A DNA stretch of 64,000 nucleotides from Maribacter huludaoensis (GCF_029350945.1 NZ_JARKMS010000001.1:834313-898312), one strand, 5' to 3'. Counted from the stretch's first letter, positions 33,721 through 43,564 are shown. Numbers and translations are program-made. Notes: a model not told the origin generated them from the sequence alone.

Positions 33721-35304
33721 ATGGTTAAAACTTTGCAAAATAAAGGCTTACAGGTGTTTGTCTTAATAATGGGTATTTTAATAACTAGTTGTAAACAAGA
33801 CGTTAAACAAGAAGTTTTCAAGGAAGATGTAGAGCCAACAGGGTATTATATAGAACCCTTTAGATCTCAATATCATTTTACACCAGAAGAAAAATGGATG
33901 AACGATCCAAACGGACTTGTCTATAATGATGGGGAATATCATTTGTTCTATCAATATTATCCGGATAGTACCGTTTGGGGACCTATGCATTGGGGTCATG
34001 CGGTAAGTAAAGATATGATGAAATGGAAGCATAAGCCAGTTGCGCTTTTTCCAGATGAACATGGATTGATATTTTCTGGTAGTGCCGTTATGGACCATAA
34101 TAACACTTCGGGTTTTGGCACGGAAGATCAGACGGCAATGGTGGCTATTTTTACCTATCATGACATGGCGGGCGAGCAAGCAGGTAAAAAAGATTTTCAA
34201 ACTCAGGGCATTGCCTATAGCTTAAATAATGGTGATAGTTGGACCAAGTATGAAGGGAACCCAGTAATTGGTAATACCGGCATTAAAGATTTTAGGGATC
34301 CCAAAGTGTTTTGGAACGATAAGGCAGAAACTTGGACAATGCTACTAGTAGCAGGTGATCATTTGCAAATATGGAACTCTCCTAATTTAAAAGAGTGGGA
34401 AAAAGTTAGTGAGTTTGGTAAAGAGCAAGGTGCTCATGGAGGGGTTTGGGAATGTCCGGATTTATTTCGGTTGAAGATTGAAGGTACCGATGAGGTAAAA
34501 TGGGTATTGTTGATCAGTATAAATCCGGGTGCACCAAATGGGGGTAGTGGTACGCAATATTTTATAGGAGATTTTGATGGAGAAACATTTACCTCGGACC
34601 AAGTGGAGCATAAGTGGATAGATTTAGGTAGGGATAATTATGCAGGAGTAACCTATAATGATGCACCTAATGATGAACGTGTTTTTATTGGATGGATGAG
34701 CAATTGGGACTATGCAAGAGATACACCTACAGATAAATGGCGAAGTGCAATGACTGTACCTAGAGAATTGACCTTGCGGAAAGTAAATGATGACGTGTTG
34801 TTGTACAATTATCCGTTAAAAAGTTTTGAGAGGCACGTAGCAATGGCTTATCCGGAAAGTGTTTTGGAAATCTTGCCTACGAGAAAAAGAATTATGCCTC
34901 TTAAATATGGAAACCAAAGTAAAATACAGTTTACGCTTTCCGTGCCCAATGCGCAAATGTACTTTAGAAATAAAAATGGCGATAGCGTGAGTATAGATGT
35001 TGATAGGGACAAGAAAGTTGTCACTTTTGACCGAAGAAAATCGGGTAAGGTAGACTTTAGTGAAAAATTTGCTCCTGGTGTTCAACAAATGAAGATTCCG
35101 AATATACCGGACGGACCTATAGAAATAATGATGCTTTTAGACCATTCTTCGTTAGAGCTATTCATCAATGAGGGGCAGTATGTGATGACCAATCAAATTT
35201 TTCCCAATGAGTTTTTTAGGGCTTTGACCATTGTGAACAATTCAGAAAAAGAATTAAAAATTGAAGATTTTACAGAACATAAGGTAGAACGGGTTTGGGA
35301 TTAA
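33721..35304 (+). CDS. GH32 family glycoside hydrolase lipoprotein (fructan-acting type)
   Basis: From ATG at 33721 the 527-residue product has a lipoprotein signal (VFVLIMGILITSCKQD) and then a GH32 five-bladed propeller with all three acidic active-site motifs: WMNDPNG (nucleophile Asp), FRDPKVF and WECPDLF (acid/base Glu). A C-terminal beta-sandwich follows (SSLELFINEG). Such enzymes hydrolyse levan, inulin or sucrose-type beta-fructosides on the cell surface. It is divergent from the rhodanese gene with only 55 bp between starts, and there is no SusC/SusD pair or fructokinase nearby. An upstream ATG at 33706 gives a less typical signal. Confidence 0.9.
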   Translation: MVKTLQNKGLQVFVLIMGILITSCKQDVKQEVFKEDVEPTGYYIEPFRSQYHFTPEEKWMNDPNGLVYNDGEYHLFYQYYPDSTVWGPMHWGHAVSKDMMKWKHKPVALFPDEHGLIFSGSAVMDHNNTSGFGTEDQTAMVAIFTYHDMAGEQAGKKDFQTQGIAYSLNNGDSWTKYEGNPVIGNTGIKDFRDPKVFWNDKAETWTMLLVAGDHLQIWNSPNLKEWEKVSEFGKEQGAHGGVWECPDLFRLKIEGTDEVKWVLLISINPGAPNGGSGTQYFIGDFDGETFTSDQVEHKWIDLGRDNYAGVTYNDAPNDERVFIGWMSNWDYARDTPTDKWRSAMTVPRELTLRKVNDDVLLYNYPLKSFERHVAMAYPESVLEILPTRKRIMPLKYGNQSKIQFTLSVPNAQMYFRNKNGDSVSIDVDRDKKVVTFDRRKSGKVDFSEKFAPGVQQMKIPNIPDGPIEIMMLLDHSSLELFINEGQYVMTNQIFPNEFFRALTIVNNSEKELKIEDFTEHKVERVWD

Positions 35305-35595
35305 CATGTTGTAAAATCAGTGTGTGAATTGCGCCTATTTAATTTACGCTGAAATTTAATCTTTATTTACTTTCTAACTATTGGTAGAAGTTTGCTTCAT
35401 TATACTGTGGTAATATCGGCTAAAGTAGTCTTTAGTCGATGTTAACAGCACCGCACCTACTTTGATTTGCAAATTTTCACTGGAGACTCTACAATTTGCC
35501 TACTTACAACTTATAAAGTAAAAAATACAGCTTTAATAGTATGTAGGTTGGCTATCCTTGTATATTTTTGGTGTAGAAAAGAAAGGGATGTAAAC
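35305..35595. other. Non-coding spacer, nothing recognised
   Basis: Between the GH32 stop and the tRNA terminator I see no ORF of note, no repeat and no clear promoter; AT-rich sequence with many stop codons in all frames. Confidence 0.6.
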
Positions 35596-35625
35596 AAAAA
35601 AATCCTTACCGTTAAGTAAGGATTT
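35596..35625 (-). terminator. Terminator behind tRNA-Phe
   Basis: AAATCCTTAC (35600-35609) pairs with GTAAGGATTT (35616-35625); on the minus strand the stem is followed by TTTTG. Bases 35596-35602 are all A on the plus strand. Confidence 0.8.
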
Positions 35626-35629
35626 ATTG

Positions 35630-35702
35630 TGGTGCCTCCAGGAATCGAACCAGGGACACATGGATTTTCAGTCCATTGCTCTACCAACTGAGCTAAGGCA
35701 CC
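35630..35702 (-). tRNA. tRNA-Phe (anticodon GAA)
   Basis: The minus strand folds as a normal 73-base tRNA: acceptor GGTGCCT/AGGCACC, D-arm GCTCAGTTGGTAGAGC, anticodon arm TGGAC-TGAAAAT-CCA with GAA, and T-arm CCTGG-TTCGATT-CCTGG-like, with discriminator A. The encoded 3' end is CAA rather than CCA, so CCA must be added post-transcriptionally. A terminator follows closely. Confidence 0.96.
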
Positions 35703-35803
35703 ATGCTTGCTGTAAGCGGGTGCAAATATAATTTCAATTTTATGATTTCCAAACTAAATCGTAAAAAAAGAAAAATGTTTTTTTAATTTTTAATCTTTGC
35801 AAC

Positions 35804-36532
35804 ATGAATTTAATTGTTGATGCGGGTAATACAAATGTCAAGTTAGCAATCTTTAAAAAGTCGGAAATAATTCATTTAGAGACTGTTGTTGTAGATTTGT
35901 TTGTTGAGGCGGTAAAAAGAATTTTCAAGGAATTTCCTAAAATAGAATTTTCAATAATTTCTAGTGTAGGGTCAATTTCAGAGGAACAGATTAAGGTTTT
36001 GGCTATTTTTAGTGAACTTCATGAGCTTAGTCATGCGTCAAAAGTGCCGTTTAAGAACTCATATGCCTCTCCACAAACTTTAGGTGTAGATCGTTTGGCC
36101 TTGTCTACGGCTGCCTATTATTATAATCCACATCAAAATAATTTGGTTATTGATGCAGGAACCTGTGTTACGTATGATATGATCAATGATTTTGATGAGT
36201 ACCTGGGTGGCGCAATTTCCCCGGGCTTACAAATGCGGTATAATGCTATGCATTACCAAACATCTAAATTGCCATTACTTGAAAAAAAGGAGCTGTTAGA
36301 CTACATTGGCAACACTACTGAAAACTGTCTACACAGTGGGGCGGTAAATGGAATTACGCTTGAAATAGACGGTGTCATTAATCTTTACAAAGCAAGATTT
36401 AAAAATTTAACAGTTATTTTAACCGGTGGAGACACACTATTTTTGTCTAAACGATTAAAAAATACCATATTTGCGGATTCCAAATTTCTCCTGAAAGGGC
36501 TTAATTATTTGCTGGAATACAACAAGCACTAA
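35804..36532 (+). CDS. coaX: Type III pantothenate kinase
   Basis: A 242-residue ASKHA-fold kinase: NLIVDAGNTNVKLAIF (residues 2-17, phosphate-1 motif), LGVDRLALSTAAYY near 93, NLVIDAGTCVTYDM near 116, GGAISPGLQMRYNAMH near 139 and ILTGGDT near 210. It phosphorylates pantothenate, the first step of coenzyme A synthesis in the cytoplasm. It is the first gene of a plus-strand block; the following outer-membrane protein gene begins directly after its stop (TAA-ATG). Confidence 0.95.
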   Translation: MNLIVDAGNTNVKLAIFKKSEIIHLETVVVDLFVEAVKRIFKEFPKIEFSIISSVGSISEEQIKVLAIFSELHELSHASKVPFKNSYASPQTLGVDRLALSTAAYYYNPHQNNLVIDAGTCVTYDMINDFDEYLGGAISPGLQMRYNAMHYQTSKLPLLEKKELLDYIGNTTENCLHSGAVNGITLEIDGVINLYKARFKNLTVILTGGDTLFLSKRLKNTIFADSKFLLKGLNYLLEYNKH

Positions 36533-37819
36533 ATGATCAGAAAAATTGTAATTGCAATTGTATACATATCCACTGTTGGTATGTACGCTCAAGATGGTAC
36601 CGTTTCTCCCTATTCTTTTTTTGGAATTGGAGATTTAAATAATGAAAGTACGGTAGAAAATCAAATGATGGGAGGCATTGGCGTCTATGCCGATAGTATT
36701 CACATCAACTTAAAAAACCCTGCTGCTTTTGGTAAATTAGGTTTAGAGGTAATGGACCGTGAAGGTTTGGTTACCTACACTGCCGGTGTTTCCAATAAGC
36801 AATTTACCCTTAAAAGTTTTACGGAAGAACAACAAAGCTCTATTACAAATCTAGATTATTTGGCACTTGGTTTTAGTGTAGGTAAGGGTCTGGGCATGGG
36901 TTTTGGTATTAAACCTTACTCATCTGTAGGATATAATTTAGTAGATGAAAGAACTGTTTCGGGCAATTCATTGGTCAATGTTTACTCTGGTGAAGGCGGT
37001 TTAACGCGAGTTTTCTATTCTGTAGGGTATGAAATTTTTAAAGACGTAAGTATAGGTGCTACGGTAAATTTCAACTTTGGTACTTTGGATAGTGAAAGAT
37101 TGCAACAAGTAGAAGATGTCCAGTTTGGTACTTTTGATAGAAGAAGCTCAAGGGTAAACGGATTCGATTTTAATTATGCCCTAAATTATTCACCTATTAT
37201 AAAGGGTAGAAATAGACTTCATACATCAATACGGGTAAATACACAAGGTAATCTAGTGTCTAAAAATGATAGGCAATTGGGTTCTTTTTCAGTGTCTACC
37301 GGTGTTAATATAGAAGAGGTAGAGGTAGACTTGATTTCTCAGAATTTAAAGAACACTGAATTGAAAATACCTACTACGACTACATTAGGTATTGGTTATG
37401 GGGAAGACTATAAATGGTTTATAGGTGCCGAGTATAGTTTTCAAGAGATGAGTTCTTTTGAAAATGCATTCTTGGGTGCAGAGAGTATTGTGTATGAAGA
37501 TGCAAGTTCATTTGCTTTGGGGGCTTTTATTACACCGGAACATGGTTCATTTACAAGTTACTTTAAACGTATAACATATCGTGCAGGCTTACGATTAGAT
37601 AAGACCGGTATGTTGGTGAACGATGTTGATATAAATAACTTTGGCATAACTTTTGGGTTAGGCTTACCACTGGGTAGAAGTTTCTCTAATCTTAACCTAG
37701 GTTTTGAATTTGGTAAAAGAGGAACTACCAGGGCTAATTTAATTGAAGAGAGCTATTTTAAATTTAATGTAGGTCTATCATTGAACGATCGCTGGTTCCA
37801 GAAAAGAAAAATCAATTAA
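36533..37819 (+). CDS. Outer-membrane beta-barrel protein
   Basis: A 428-residue protein with a signal sequence (VIAIVYISTVGMYAQ) and a mature part starting SPYSFFGIGDLNNEST and NLKNPAAFGKL, as in FadL-like or PorV-like barrels found in this phylum. Repeated amphipathic strands follow up to the C-terminus. It lies directly behind coaX and ahead of a TPR protein, an order common in flavobacteria. The ligand or partner is unknown. Confidence 0.8.
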   Translation: MIRKIVIAIVYISTVGMYAQDGTVSPYSFFGIGDLNNESTVENQMMGGIGVYADSIHINLKNPAAFGKLGLEVMDREGLVTYTAGVSNKQFTLKSFTEEQQSSITNLDYLALGFSVGKGLGMGFGIKPYSSVGYNLVDERTVSGNSLVNVYSGEGGLTRVFYSVGYEIFKDVSIGATVNFNFGTLDSERLQQVEDVQFGTFDRRSSRVNGFDFNYALNYSPIIKGRNRLHTSIRVNTQGNLVSKNDRQLGSFSVSTGVNIEEVEVDLISQNLKNTELKIPTTTTLGIGYGEDYKWFIGAEYSFQEMSSFENAFLGAESIVYEDASSFALGAFITPEHGSFTSYFKRITYRAGLRLDKTGMLVNDVDINNFGITFGLGLPLGRSFSNLNLGFEFGKRGTTRANLIEESYFKFNVGLSLNDRWFQKRKIN

Positions 37820-37860
37820 TAAAAAAATTTAGTACATTAACCATTTTAAAAAGAGAAAAC

Positions 37861-39234
37861 ATGAAATCGAAACTTTACTTCACGGCAATAATGTTCCTAG
37901 GGATGATGGGAGTGAGCAATGCACAGGCACAAAACCCTGAATGTATGACTAACTTGTCCATATTTTCCGAGCATTCAAAAGTTAAAAATTATGACGCGGC
38001 TTATGAGCCATGGAAAATGGTTTATGAAACTTGTCCACAGTTAAATAACGCTATCTATGTATATGGTGAACGTATACTTAAAGATAAGATGAAAAAGGCA
38101 ACAGGTGCCGATAAAGAAAAATTTGCTAATGATCTTATGGGTCTTTATGACAATAAGTTAAAGCATTTCGCATCTAAAACTAGCCAAGGTGAGACCGAGG
38201 TAGATAAGGCATTGGTAATGTATGATAATAAAATGGCCGACGATGCTAAAATGTATAGCATGTTAAGCAATGCATTTACTAACGACAAGGAGAATTTTAC
38301 AAATCCTAAGGCATTATACATTTACTTTTCTAGTTTGGTTGATGAGCATAAGGCAGGTAGAAAAGACTTACAGGAAGTTTTTGATGTTTATGACGGGGTT
38401 ACTGAAAAAATAGAAGTAGAAAACGAAAAAATTACCGGGAAAATTGCCAAGTTGTTACCTAAGGAAGAAGCTGGTACATTAACTTCAAAAGAGAAGTCTC
38501 GTTTAAAGGCATACAACTCTTATTCTGAAGCTTATGGTAAGATTGCGGGTAGTATTGATTCTAAATTAGGTCCTTTAGCGGATTGTGGAAACCTTATTCC
38601 TCTTTATGAGAAAAGTTTTGAAGAGAAAAAAGGAGATGTTGTTTGGGTAAAAAGAGCTGTAGGTCTTATGTTCAACAAAGAGTGTACGGATGATCCTTTG
38701 TTCCAGAAATTATTTGAAGCACAGTTAGCTTTAGATCCATCAGCCGATGCTTATGTTTACAGTGGTACGTTGAAAATGAAGAATGGAGATACTAAAGGGG
38801 CTCTTGCAGATTTTGATAAAGCATTGTCTTTGGAAACTAGTAATGATAAAAAATCTAAGATTGCTTATAAAGTAGCAGTTATCAATAAAAGAAAAGGTAG
38901 TAAGTCTACAGCACGTAGTTATGCTCAAAAAGCCATTGATGCTAACCCCTCAAACGGCCGTGCATATTTATTGATCGCTAACCTTTATGCAACAAGTGCC
39001 AATGACTGTGGTTCTTCAGCGTTTGAGAAAAGAGCAATGTATTGGAAAGCTGCGGACATGGCAAGAAAAGCAGGTAGAGTAGATCCATCATTAAGTGGTT
39101 CTTCAAGTCAAGCTGCAAATAGCTATAGCTCAAAAGCACCTTCTAAAGAAATGATCTTTAGTTCAGGTATGGCCGGTAAGACCGTTACTTTCAGCTGTTG
39201 GGTTGGTGGTAGTGTGAAAGTACCTTCTTTATAG
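37861..39234 (+). CDS. Exported TPR-repeat protein
   Basis: A 457-residue protein with a signal peptide (FTAIMFLGMMGVSNAQA). The N-terminal half is helical with CMTNLSIFSEHSKVKNYDAA and charged coiled segments. TPR motifs are clearest at AYVYSGTLKMKNGDTKGALA and GRAYLLIANLYATSAND (about 297-380). A conserved C-terminal tail SCWVGGSVKVPSL follows. It is likely a periplasmic scaffold. It is 5 bp ahead of lptC. Confidence 0.85.
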   Translation: MKSKLYFTAIMFLGMMGVSNAQAQNPECMTNLSIFSEHSKVKNYDAAYEPWKMVYETCPQLNNAIYVYGERILKDKMKKATGADKEKFANDLMGLYDNKLKHFASKTSQGETEVDKALVMYDNKMADDAKMYSMLSNAFTNDKENFTNPKALYIYFSSLVDEHKAGRKDLQEVFDVYDGVTEKIEVENEKITGKIAKLLPKEEAGTLTSKEKSRLKAYNSYSEAYGKIAGSIDSKLGPLADCGNLIPLYEKSFEEKKGDVVWVKRAVGLMFNKECTDDPLFQKLFEAQLALDPSADAYVYSGTLKMKNGDTKGALADFDKALSLETSNDKKSKIAYKVAVINKRKGSKSTARSYAQKAIDANPSNGRAYLLIANLYATSANDCGSSAFEKRAMYWKAADMARKAGRVDPSLSGSSSQAANSYSSKAPSKEMIFSSGMAGKTVTFSCWVGGSVKVPSL

Positions 39235-39239
39235 AAAAA

Positions 39240-39851
39240 ATGATACAAATTCAAAATTTTAAAGGCATTGCTGTGGTATGTACCATGGCAATGCTTTTTT
39301 TATCTTGTAAGGACGAGTATAAACGCGTAGGTGAAGAAGCGCCAAAAGAAGTGTACCCAAGAAGTGTTGCCGAGAATTTTGTGGCTACCTATACAGAATC
39401 ACCAGAAAAATTAGTGTCTGAAGAAGTAGGCTCTTCAAAAGTATTGGCAGTACTTTCCGGACCTATAAGAAATGATTTTGAACAACTGTCTTTTCCCTAT
39501 CAAACCTTTCCAGAAGGTCTTTTAGTAGAGATTTTTAATGAAAAAAACGAGAAAACGATCATAGAGGCAGATTATGGTGTGTTGTATTCTAAGACTTCTA
39601 TCGTAGATTTGCGTGGTAATGTACTTATAAAAAGTGATGATGGTAAGAAATTGTCAACATCTCAATTGTACTATGACCGTGGTAATGAGTGGGCGTTTAC
39701 AAAAGAGAAGTTCACATTTACCAATCCTGATGATGGTACGGTGATGGATGGTGAAGGAATGGATATTCAAAAAGACCTCAAATTTTTAAATGCGCATAAG
39801 ACTTATGGTCTAATGTTGATAAAAGAAGATAAAGAACAAGAAAATGATTAA
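39240..39851 (+). CDS. lptC: LptC, LPS export periplasmic protein
   Basis: A 203-residue lipoprotein (VVCTMAMLFLSCKDEYK) with the beta-jellyroll layout of LptC: the strand series LLVEIFNEKNEKTIIEADYG, TSIVDLRGNVLIKS, and ELS-like TSQLYYDRGNEWAF, MDGEGMDI. LptC connects the inner-membrane LptBFG transporter to the LptA bridge. Membrane anchoring here is by lipid rather than by a transmembrane helix, as usual in this phylum. The start is 5 bp after the TPR gene stop and its end overlaps a small membrane protein. Confidence 0.85.
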   Translation: MIQIQNFKGIAVVCTMAMLFLSCKDEYKRVGEEAPKEVYPRSVAENFVATYTESPEKLVSEEVGSSKVLAVLSGPIRNDFEQLSFPYQTFPEGLLVEIFNEKNEKTIIEADYGVLYSKTSIVDLRGNVLIKSDDGKKLSTSQLYYDRGNEWAFTKEKFTFTNPDDGTVMDGEGMDIQKDLKFLNAHKTYGLMLIKEDKEQEND

Positions 39852-40050
39852 TATTTTAAGGTATACGGAATACTTATATATAATAGTGGCCGGTTTTTCA
39901 ATTTATAGAATTTTTACGGATTGGAATACCGATAGAAGTATGGCTTATTTTTTCATATTTTTTGCTGTCATTTCTATAGGTATGTTCTTGTTTAGAAGAA
40001 ACTACAGAAAAAAATTTGAACAACGTAAACGGGATAATCAAAATAAATAG
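39844..40050 (+). CDS. Small two-helix membrane protein
   Basis: A 68-residue protein with two transmembrane helices (LYIIVAGFSIYRIF and MAYFFIFFAVISIGMFLF) and a basic C-terminal tail ending RRNYRKKFEQRKRDNQNK. It overlaps the lptC end by 8 bp and shares its TAG stop with the GTG start of the next gene, so it is tightly coupled to both. Unknown function; its steady place beside lptC suggests an envelope role. Confidence 0.75.
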   Translation: MINILRYTEYLYIIVAGFSIYRIFTDWNTDRSMAYFFIFFAVISIGMFLFRRNYRKKFEQRKRDNQNK

Positions 40051-41336
40051 TGGGTACAGCCGGTATTATCATTATACTTTCCTTGATTTTTTCAGCATTT
40101 TTCTCAGGAATGGAAATTGCCTTTATTTCTGCGAACAAAATCCACATTGAAATAGAGAAGAAGCAAGAAGGATTTTTAGCTACGGTGTTGACCAGGCTAA
40201 CCAAAAAACCATCTAAATTCATTGCTACCATGCTAATTGGAAACAATATAGCATTGGTTATTTATGGTCTTTTTATGGGCGATGTGCTTATGAACTGGTT
40301 TACGGGTATTGCGCCGGACAATGCTTTTTTAAAATTATTGATTACAGATTTTAGTCTGTTGACCCAAACCTTGATCTCTACATTTGTTATTTTGATAACG
40401 GCAGAATTTTTACCAAAAGTGCTGTTTCAAATTTATGCAAATAACCTGTTAAAGTTATTGGCAATACCTGCATTCTTGTTCTATATCCTATTTTCGTTTA
40501 TATCAGATTTTATAATTTGGATTTCTGATTTAATATTAAAATATGTCTTTGGAACCTCTGGAGATGAAGTTCAGCTGGCTTTCAGCAAATTGGAATTGGG
40601 AGATTATATTACGGAACAGATGGAAACTGTAGAGGAAGAGGATGAAGTTGATACCGAAATACAGATTTTTCAAAATGCATTAGAATTTGCTGCCGTTAAA
40701 GCTAGGGAGGTCATGGTGCCCAGAACAGAAATAGTTGCGGTAGAAATGCATGAAACGCCCAAAAATTTGGCGAAATTGTTTACAGAGACCGGTTACTCAA
40801 AAATATTGGTTTATAATGATACGGTAGATAATGTAATTGGCTACGTACATTCTTATGAGCTTTTCAAAAAACCAAAGACGATCAAAAGCATATTATTACC
40901 GGTTGAATTTGTGCCTGAAACTATGTTAATTCAAGATATATTGAACGTTTTGATCAAAAAGCGAAAAAGTATAGCCGTAGTTTTGGACGAGTATGGCGGT
41001 ACATCTGGTCTGGTAACTGTTGAAGATATTGTAGAAGAGCTTTTTGGTGAAATAGAAGATGAGCATGATACTACGGATTTAAGAGAAGAGGTTGTTGATG
41101 ATCGTCATTTTCTTTTTTCGGCAAGGTTGGAAGTAGATGATATTAATGAAAATCACAAATTGAATCTTCCGGTTTCAGATGAGTATGAGACCTTAGGGGG
41201 TCTATTGGTACATACACTAGGGGAGATTCCGGATAAAGAAGTAGAGCTTACCATAGACTCCTATAAGTTTACCGTACTAGAAGTTTCCAATACCAAAATA
41301 GATTTGATTTCCATAGAAGTTTTGGAAGAGGAATAA
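40050..41336 (+). CDS. CNNM/CorC (hemolysin) family protein
   Basis: A 428-residue protein with GTG start (TAGTG overlap with the preceding stop), chosen because the next ATG would remove the first membrane helix. It has an N-terminal DUF21/CNNM membrane domain with FFSGMEIAFISANKIHIE, a CBS pair (VMVPRTEIVAVEMHE, about 220-335) and a C-terminal CorC_HlyC domain (RHFLFSARLEVDDINE). Such proteins are linked with Mg/Co efflux and, in gliding flavobacteria, with the gldE branch. Specific role is uncertain. Confidence 0.88.
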   Translation: MGTAGIIIILSLIFSAFFSGMEIAFISANKIHIEIEKKQEGFLATVLTRLTKKPSKFIATMLIGNNIALVIYGLFMGDVLMNWFTGIAPDNAFLKLLITDFSLLTQTLISTFVILITAEFLPKVLFQIYANNLLKLLAIPAFLFYILFSFISDFIIWISDLILKYVFGTSGDEVQLAFSKLELGDYITEQMETVEEEDEVDTEIQIFQNALEFAAVKAREVMVPRTEIVAVEMHETPKNLAKLFTETGYSKILVYNDTVDNVIGYVHSYELFKKPKTIKSILLPVEFVPETMLIQDILNVLIKKRKSIAVVLDEYGGTSGLVTVEDIVEELFGEIEDEHDTTDLREEVVDDRHFLFSARLEVDDINENHKLNLPVSDEYETLGGLLVHTLGEIPDKEVELTIDSYKFTVLEVSNTKIDLISIEVLEEE

Positions 41337-41396
41337 CAGTGCATCAATCAATAAATTAGGTGGCTTTTTAGTTTTTATTATTTCAATTAAAAATGG

Positions 41397-41405
41397 TAGT
41401 TTTGC
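41397..41405 (+). promoter_or_regulatory. -7 promoter box of the PPIase gene
   Basis: TAGTTTTGC fits the Bacteroidota TAnnTTTGY box and lies 42 bp upstream of the ATG at 41447. The -33 partner is unclear. Confidence 0.4.
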
Positions 41406-41446
41406 CACCCAATAACCACAAACGATTATTTTAAACGTTAATAAGA

Positions 41447-43564
41447 ATGGCAGTATTAGAAAATATTAGGAAACGTACAACAGTGTTGATCTTGATAATA
41501 GGTTTGGCACTTTTTGCATTTGTTATTTCTGGGGTTTTTACCAGTAGCAATTTTGGAAGTGAAAAAGTAGGTTCGTCCGTAGCCGAAATTAATGGAGAAG
41601 ATATTTCTATTGATGAATTTAGACAAGAAGTTGAAGTTGCTTCTAAAAGGGTTGGTCCTACTACATCTTCAATGCAAGTAGTAAATCAAGTTTGGGAGAA
41701 TAAAGTAAGAAAGACCATTTTAGGTGAGCAGTTTGAAGATTTGGGTATTGGTATCGAGCAAGATCAGATAGTCGATTTTCTTAGGACTACCGGGTATGCC
41801 CAGAATCCTCAATTTCAAGATCAAAATGGTCAGTTTGATGCAAACATGTTCAGGCAAACCGTTGCGGATTGGAAAGTAAACAACCCTGCACAATATGAAG
41901 CTTGGATGCAGACAGAAGCTGAAATCGTTCAATTGGCAAAAGAGCAAACCTATTTTAACATGGTCAAGGCAGGTGTTGGCGCTACATTGAAAGAAGGTGA
42001 GCTAGATTATAAGTTGGCTAACGAAAAAATGGACATAAAGTATGTAAGAGTACCTTATACTTCTATTCCAGATAGTACGATCAATGTTACCAAAAGTGAA
42101 ATTGCCGATTATGTTAATAAGCATAAAGAAGAATATAAGCAAGATCCTGCCAGGGACTTGCAATATGTATATTTTCAAGAGAAGCCATCTGAGGCCGATC
42201 AAAAAGCCATAAAGGATGAAATCACTAAACTTTTAGATGATACTGTAGAATACAATTCTCAAACAGATCGTAACGATACTATTAGAGGGTTTAGAAATAC
42301 AAAGGACGTAGCTGCATTTTTAGGCAGATATTCCGATACTAAATTCGATACTATCTACAAGGCTAAGAAAAACTTACCTTCTAGCGTAGCAGATACTTTA
42401 ATGAGTTTAAATATCGGTGAGATATACGGACCTTATAAAGATGGTGATTCTTACAAGATTTCTAAAATGATCGCTAGAAAGCCAAATGGTTCCGTGAAAG
42501 CCAGCCATATCCTATTGGCTTATACAGGTGCTACAAGAGCAAACCCTGCTGTAACAAGAACTAAAGAGGAAGCAGAAGCGAAGGCAAAAGAATTATTGAG
42601 AGAAGCTAAGAAATCTGGTGTTGTATTTGCTGAATTGGCTAGAGACAACTCTGACGGACCATCTGCACCAAATGGTGGAGATTTGGGATATTTCCAAAGA
42701 GGGGTAATGGTACCTAAGTTCAACGATTTTGCTTTTAACAATAATGAAGGTTCTATTGGTCTGGTTGAAACTGATTTTGGTTTCCACGTAATTAAAATAG
42801 ATGATAAGGAAGATGTTGTTCAAATAGCTACCGTATCTAGAGAAATCGTTCCTTCGGAAGAAACGATCAATACTTTGTTTACAAATGCCACTAAATTTGA
42901 AATGGAAGCTACAGAGGATGAAAGTGCATTTTCTACCATCGCTAAGAAAGATGAATATGTAGTTAGACCTGTAAATAAGATTAAGGCTTTAGATGAAAAT
43001 CTTCCGGGATTACCAAATCAAAGAAATATCGTCCAGTGGGCATTCAATGCGGACACCGAAGTTGGTGATGTGAAGAGATTCAATATCAACAATGGTTATG
43101 CGGTTGTTCAATTGACAGGTAGTTATGCTGAGGGTGTAATGAGTGCTGAAGATGCTTCTGTATTAGTTTTGCCTATAATAAGAAAAGAACGTAAGGCGGC
43201 TCAAATTATAGCGGCTAACAAGGGTAAGGATATGAGTGCTATTGCAGCTGATAACAGTGTAAGTATTTCTAACGCTTCTGCACTTACTGTAAAGTCTCCA
43301 ACAATTCCTGGCGCAGGTAGCGAGCCTGTAGTGGTAGGTACTGCTTACGGAATGGTTGCTGGTGAAACTTCAGGATTGATTCAAGGAAATACTGGTATTT
43401 TCAAAATAGAGATCGTAAAGAAAACAGAAGCTCCAAAATTGGATAACTATAGCGTATATGCCAATGCTTTAAAAACAGGAGCGGCAAGTCGTGCAAACAC
43501 CGCGGTATACAACGCATTGAAAGACGGTTCTGAAATTGAAGATAAAAGAGCTACTTTCTACTAG
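41447..43564 (+). CDS. Membrane-anchored SurA/PpiD-like peptidylprolyl isomerase
   Basis: A 705-residue protein with an N-terminal anchor (VLILIIGLALFAFVISGVF), a long SurA_N-like chaperone region (EINGEDISIDEFRQEVE), a parvulin PPIase domain (ASHILLAYTGATRANPAVT to GLVETDFGFHVIKI, about 350-450) and a large C-terminal region. It helps fold outer-membrane and periplasmic proteins. It is the last gene of the block and ends before a strong bidirectional terminator. Confidence 0.92.
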   Translation: MAVLENIRKRTTVLILIIGLALFAFVISGVFTSSNFGSEKVGSSVAEINGEDISIDEFRQEVEVASKRVGPTTSSMQVVNQVWENKVRKTILGEQFEDLGIGIEQDQIVDFLRTTGYAQNPQFQDQNGQFDANMFRQTVADWKVNNPAQYEAWMQTEAEIVQLAKEQTYFNMVKAGVGATLKEGELDYKLANEKMDIKYVRVPYTSIPDSTINVTKSEIADYVNKHKEEYKQDPARDLQYVYFQEKPSEADQKAIKDEITKLLDDTVEYNSQTDRNDTIRGFRNTKDVAAFLGRYSDTKFDTIYKAKKNLPSSVADTLMSLNIGEIYGPYKDGDSYKISKMIARKPNGSVKASHILLAYTGATRANPAVTRTKEEAEAKAKELLREAKKSGVVFAELARDNSDGPSAPNGGDLGYFQRGVMVPKFNDFAFNNNEGSIGLVETDFGFHVIKIDDKEDVVQIATVSREIVPSEETINTLFTNATKFEMEATEDESAFSTIAKKDEYVVRPVNKIKALDENLPGLPNQRNIVQWAFNADTEVGDVKRFNINNGYAVVQLTGSYAEGVMSAEDASVLVLPIIRKERKAAQIIAANKGKDMSAIAADNSVSISNASALTVKSPTIPGAGSEPVVVGTAYGMVAGETSGLIQGNTGIFKIEIVKKTEAPKLDNYSVYANALKTGAASRANTAVYNALKDGSEIEDKRATFY

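Noticed and set aside
33666-33821. Longer N-terminus of the rhodanese gene
   Set aside because: The extension runs into the divergent GH32 gene and hides the signal peptide that starts at 33665.
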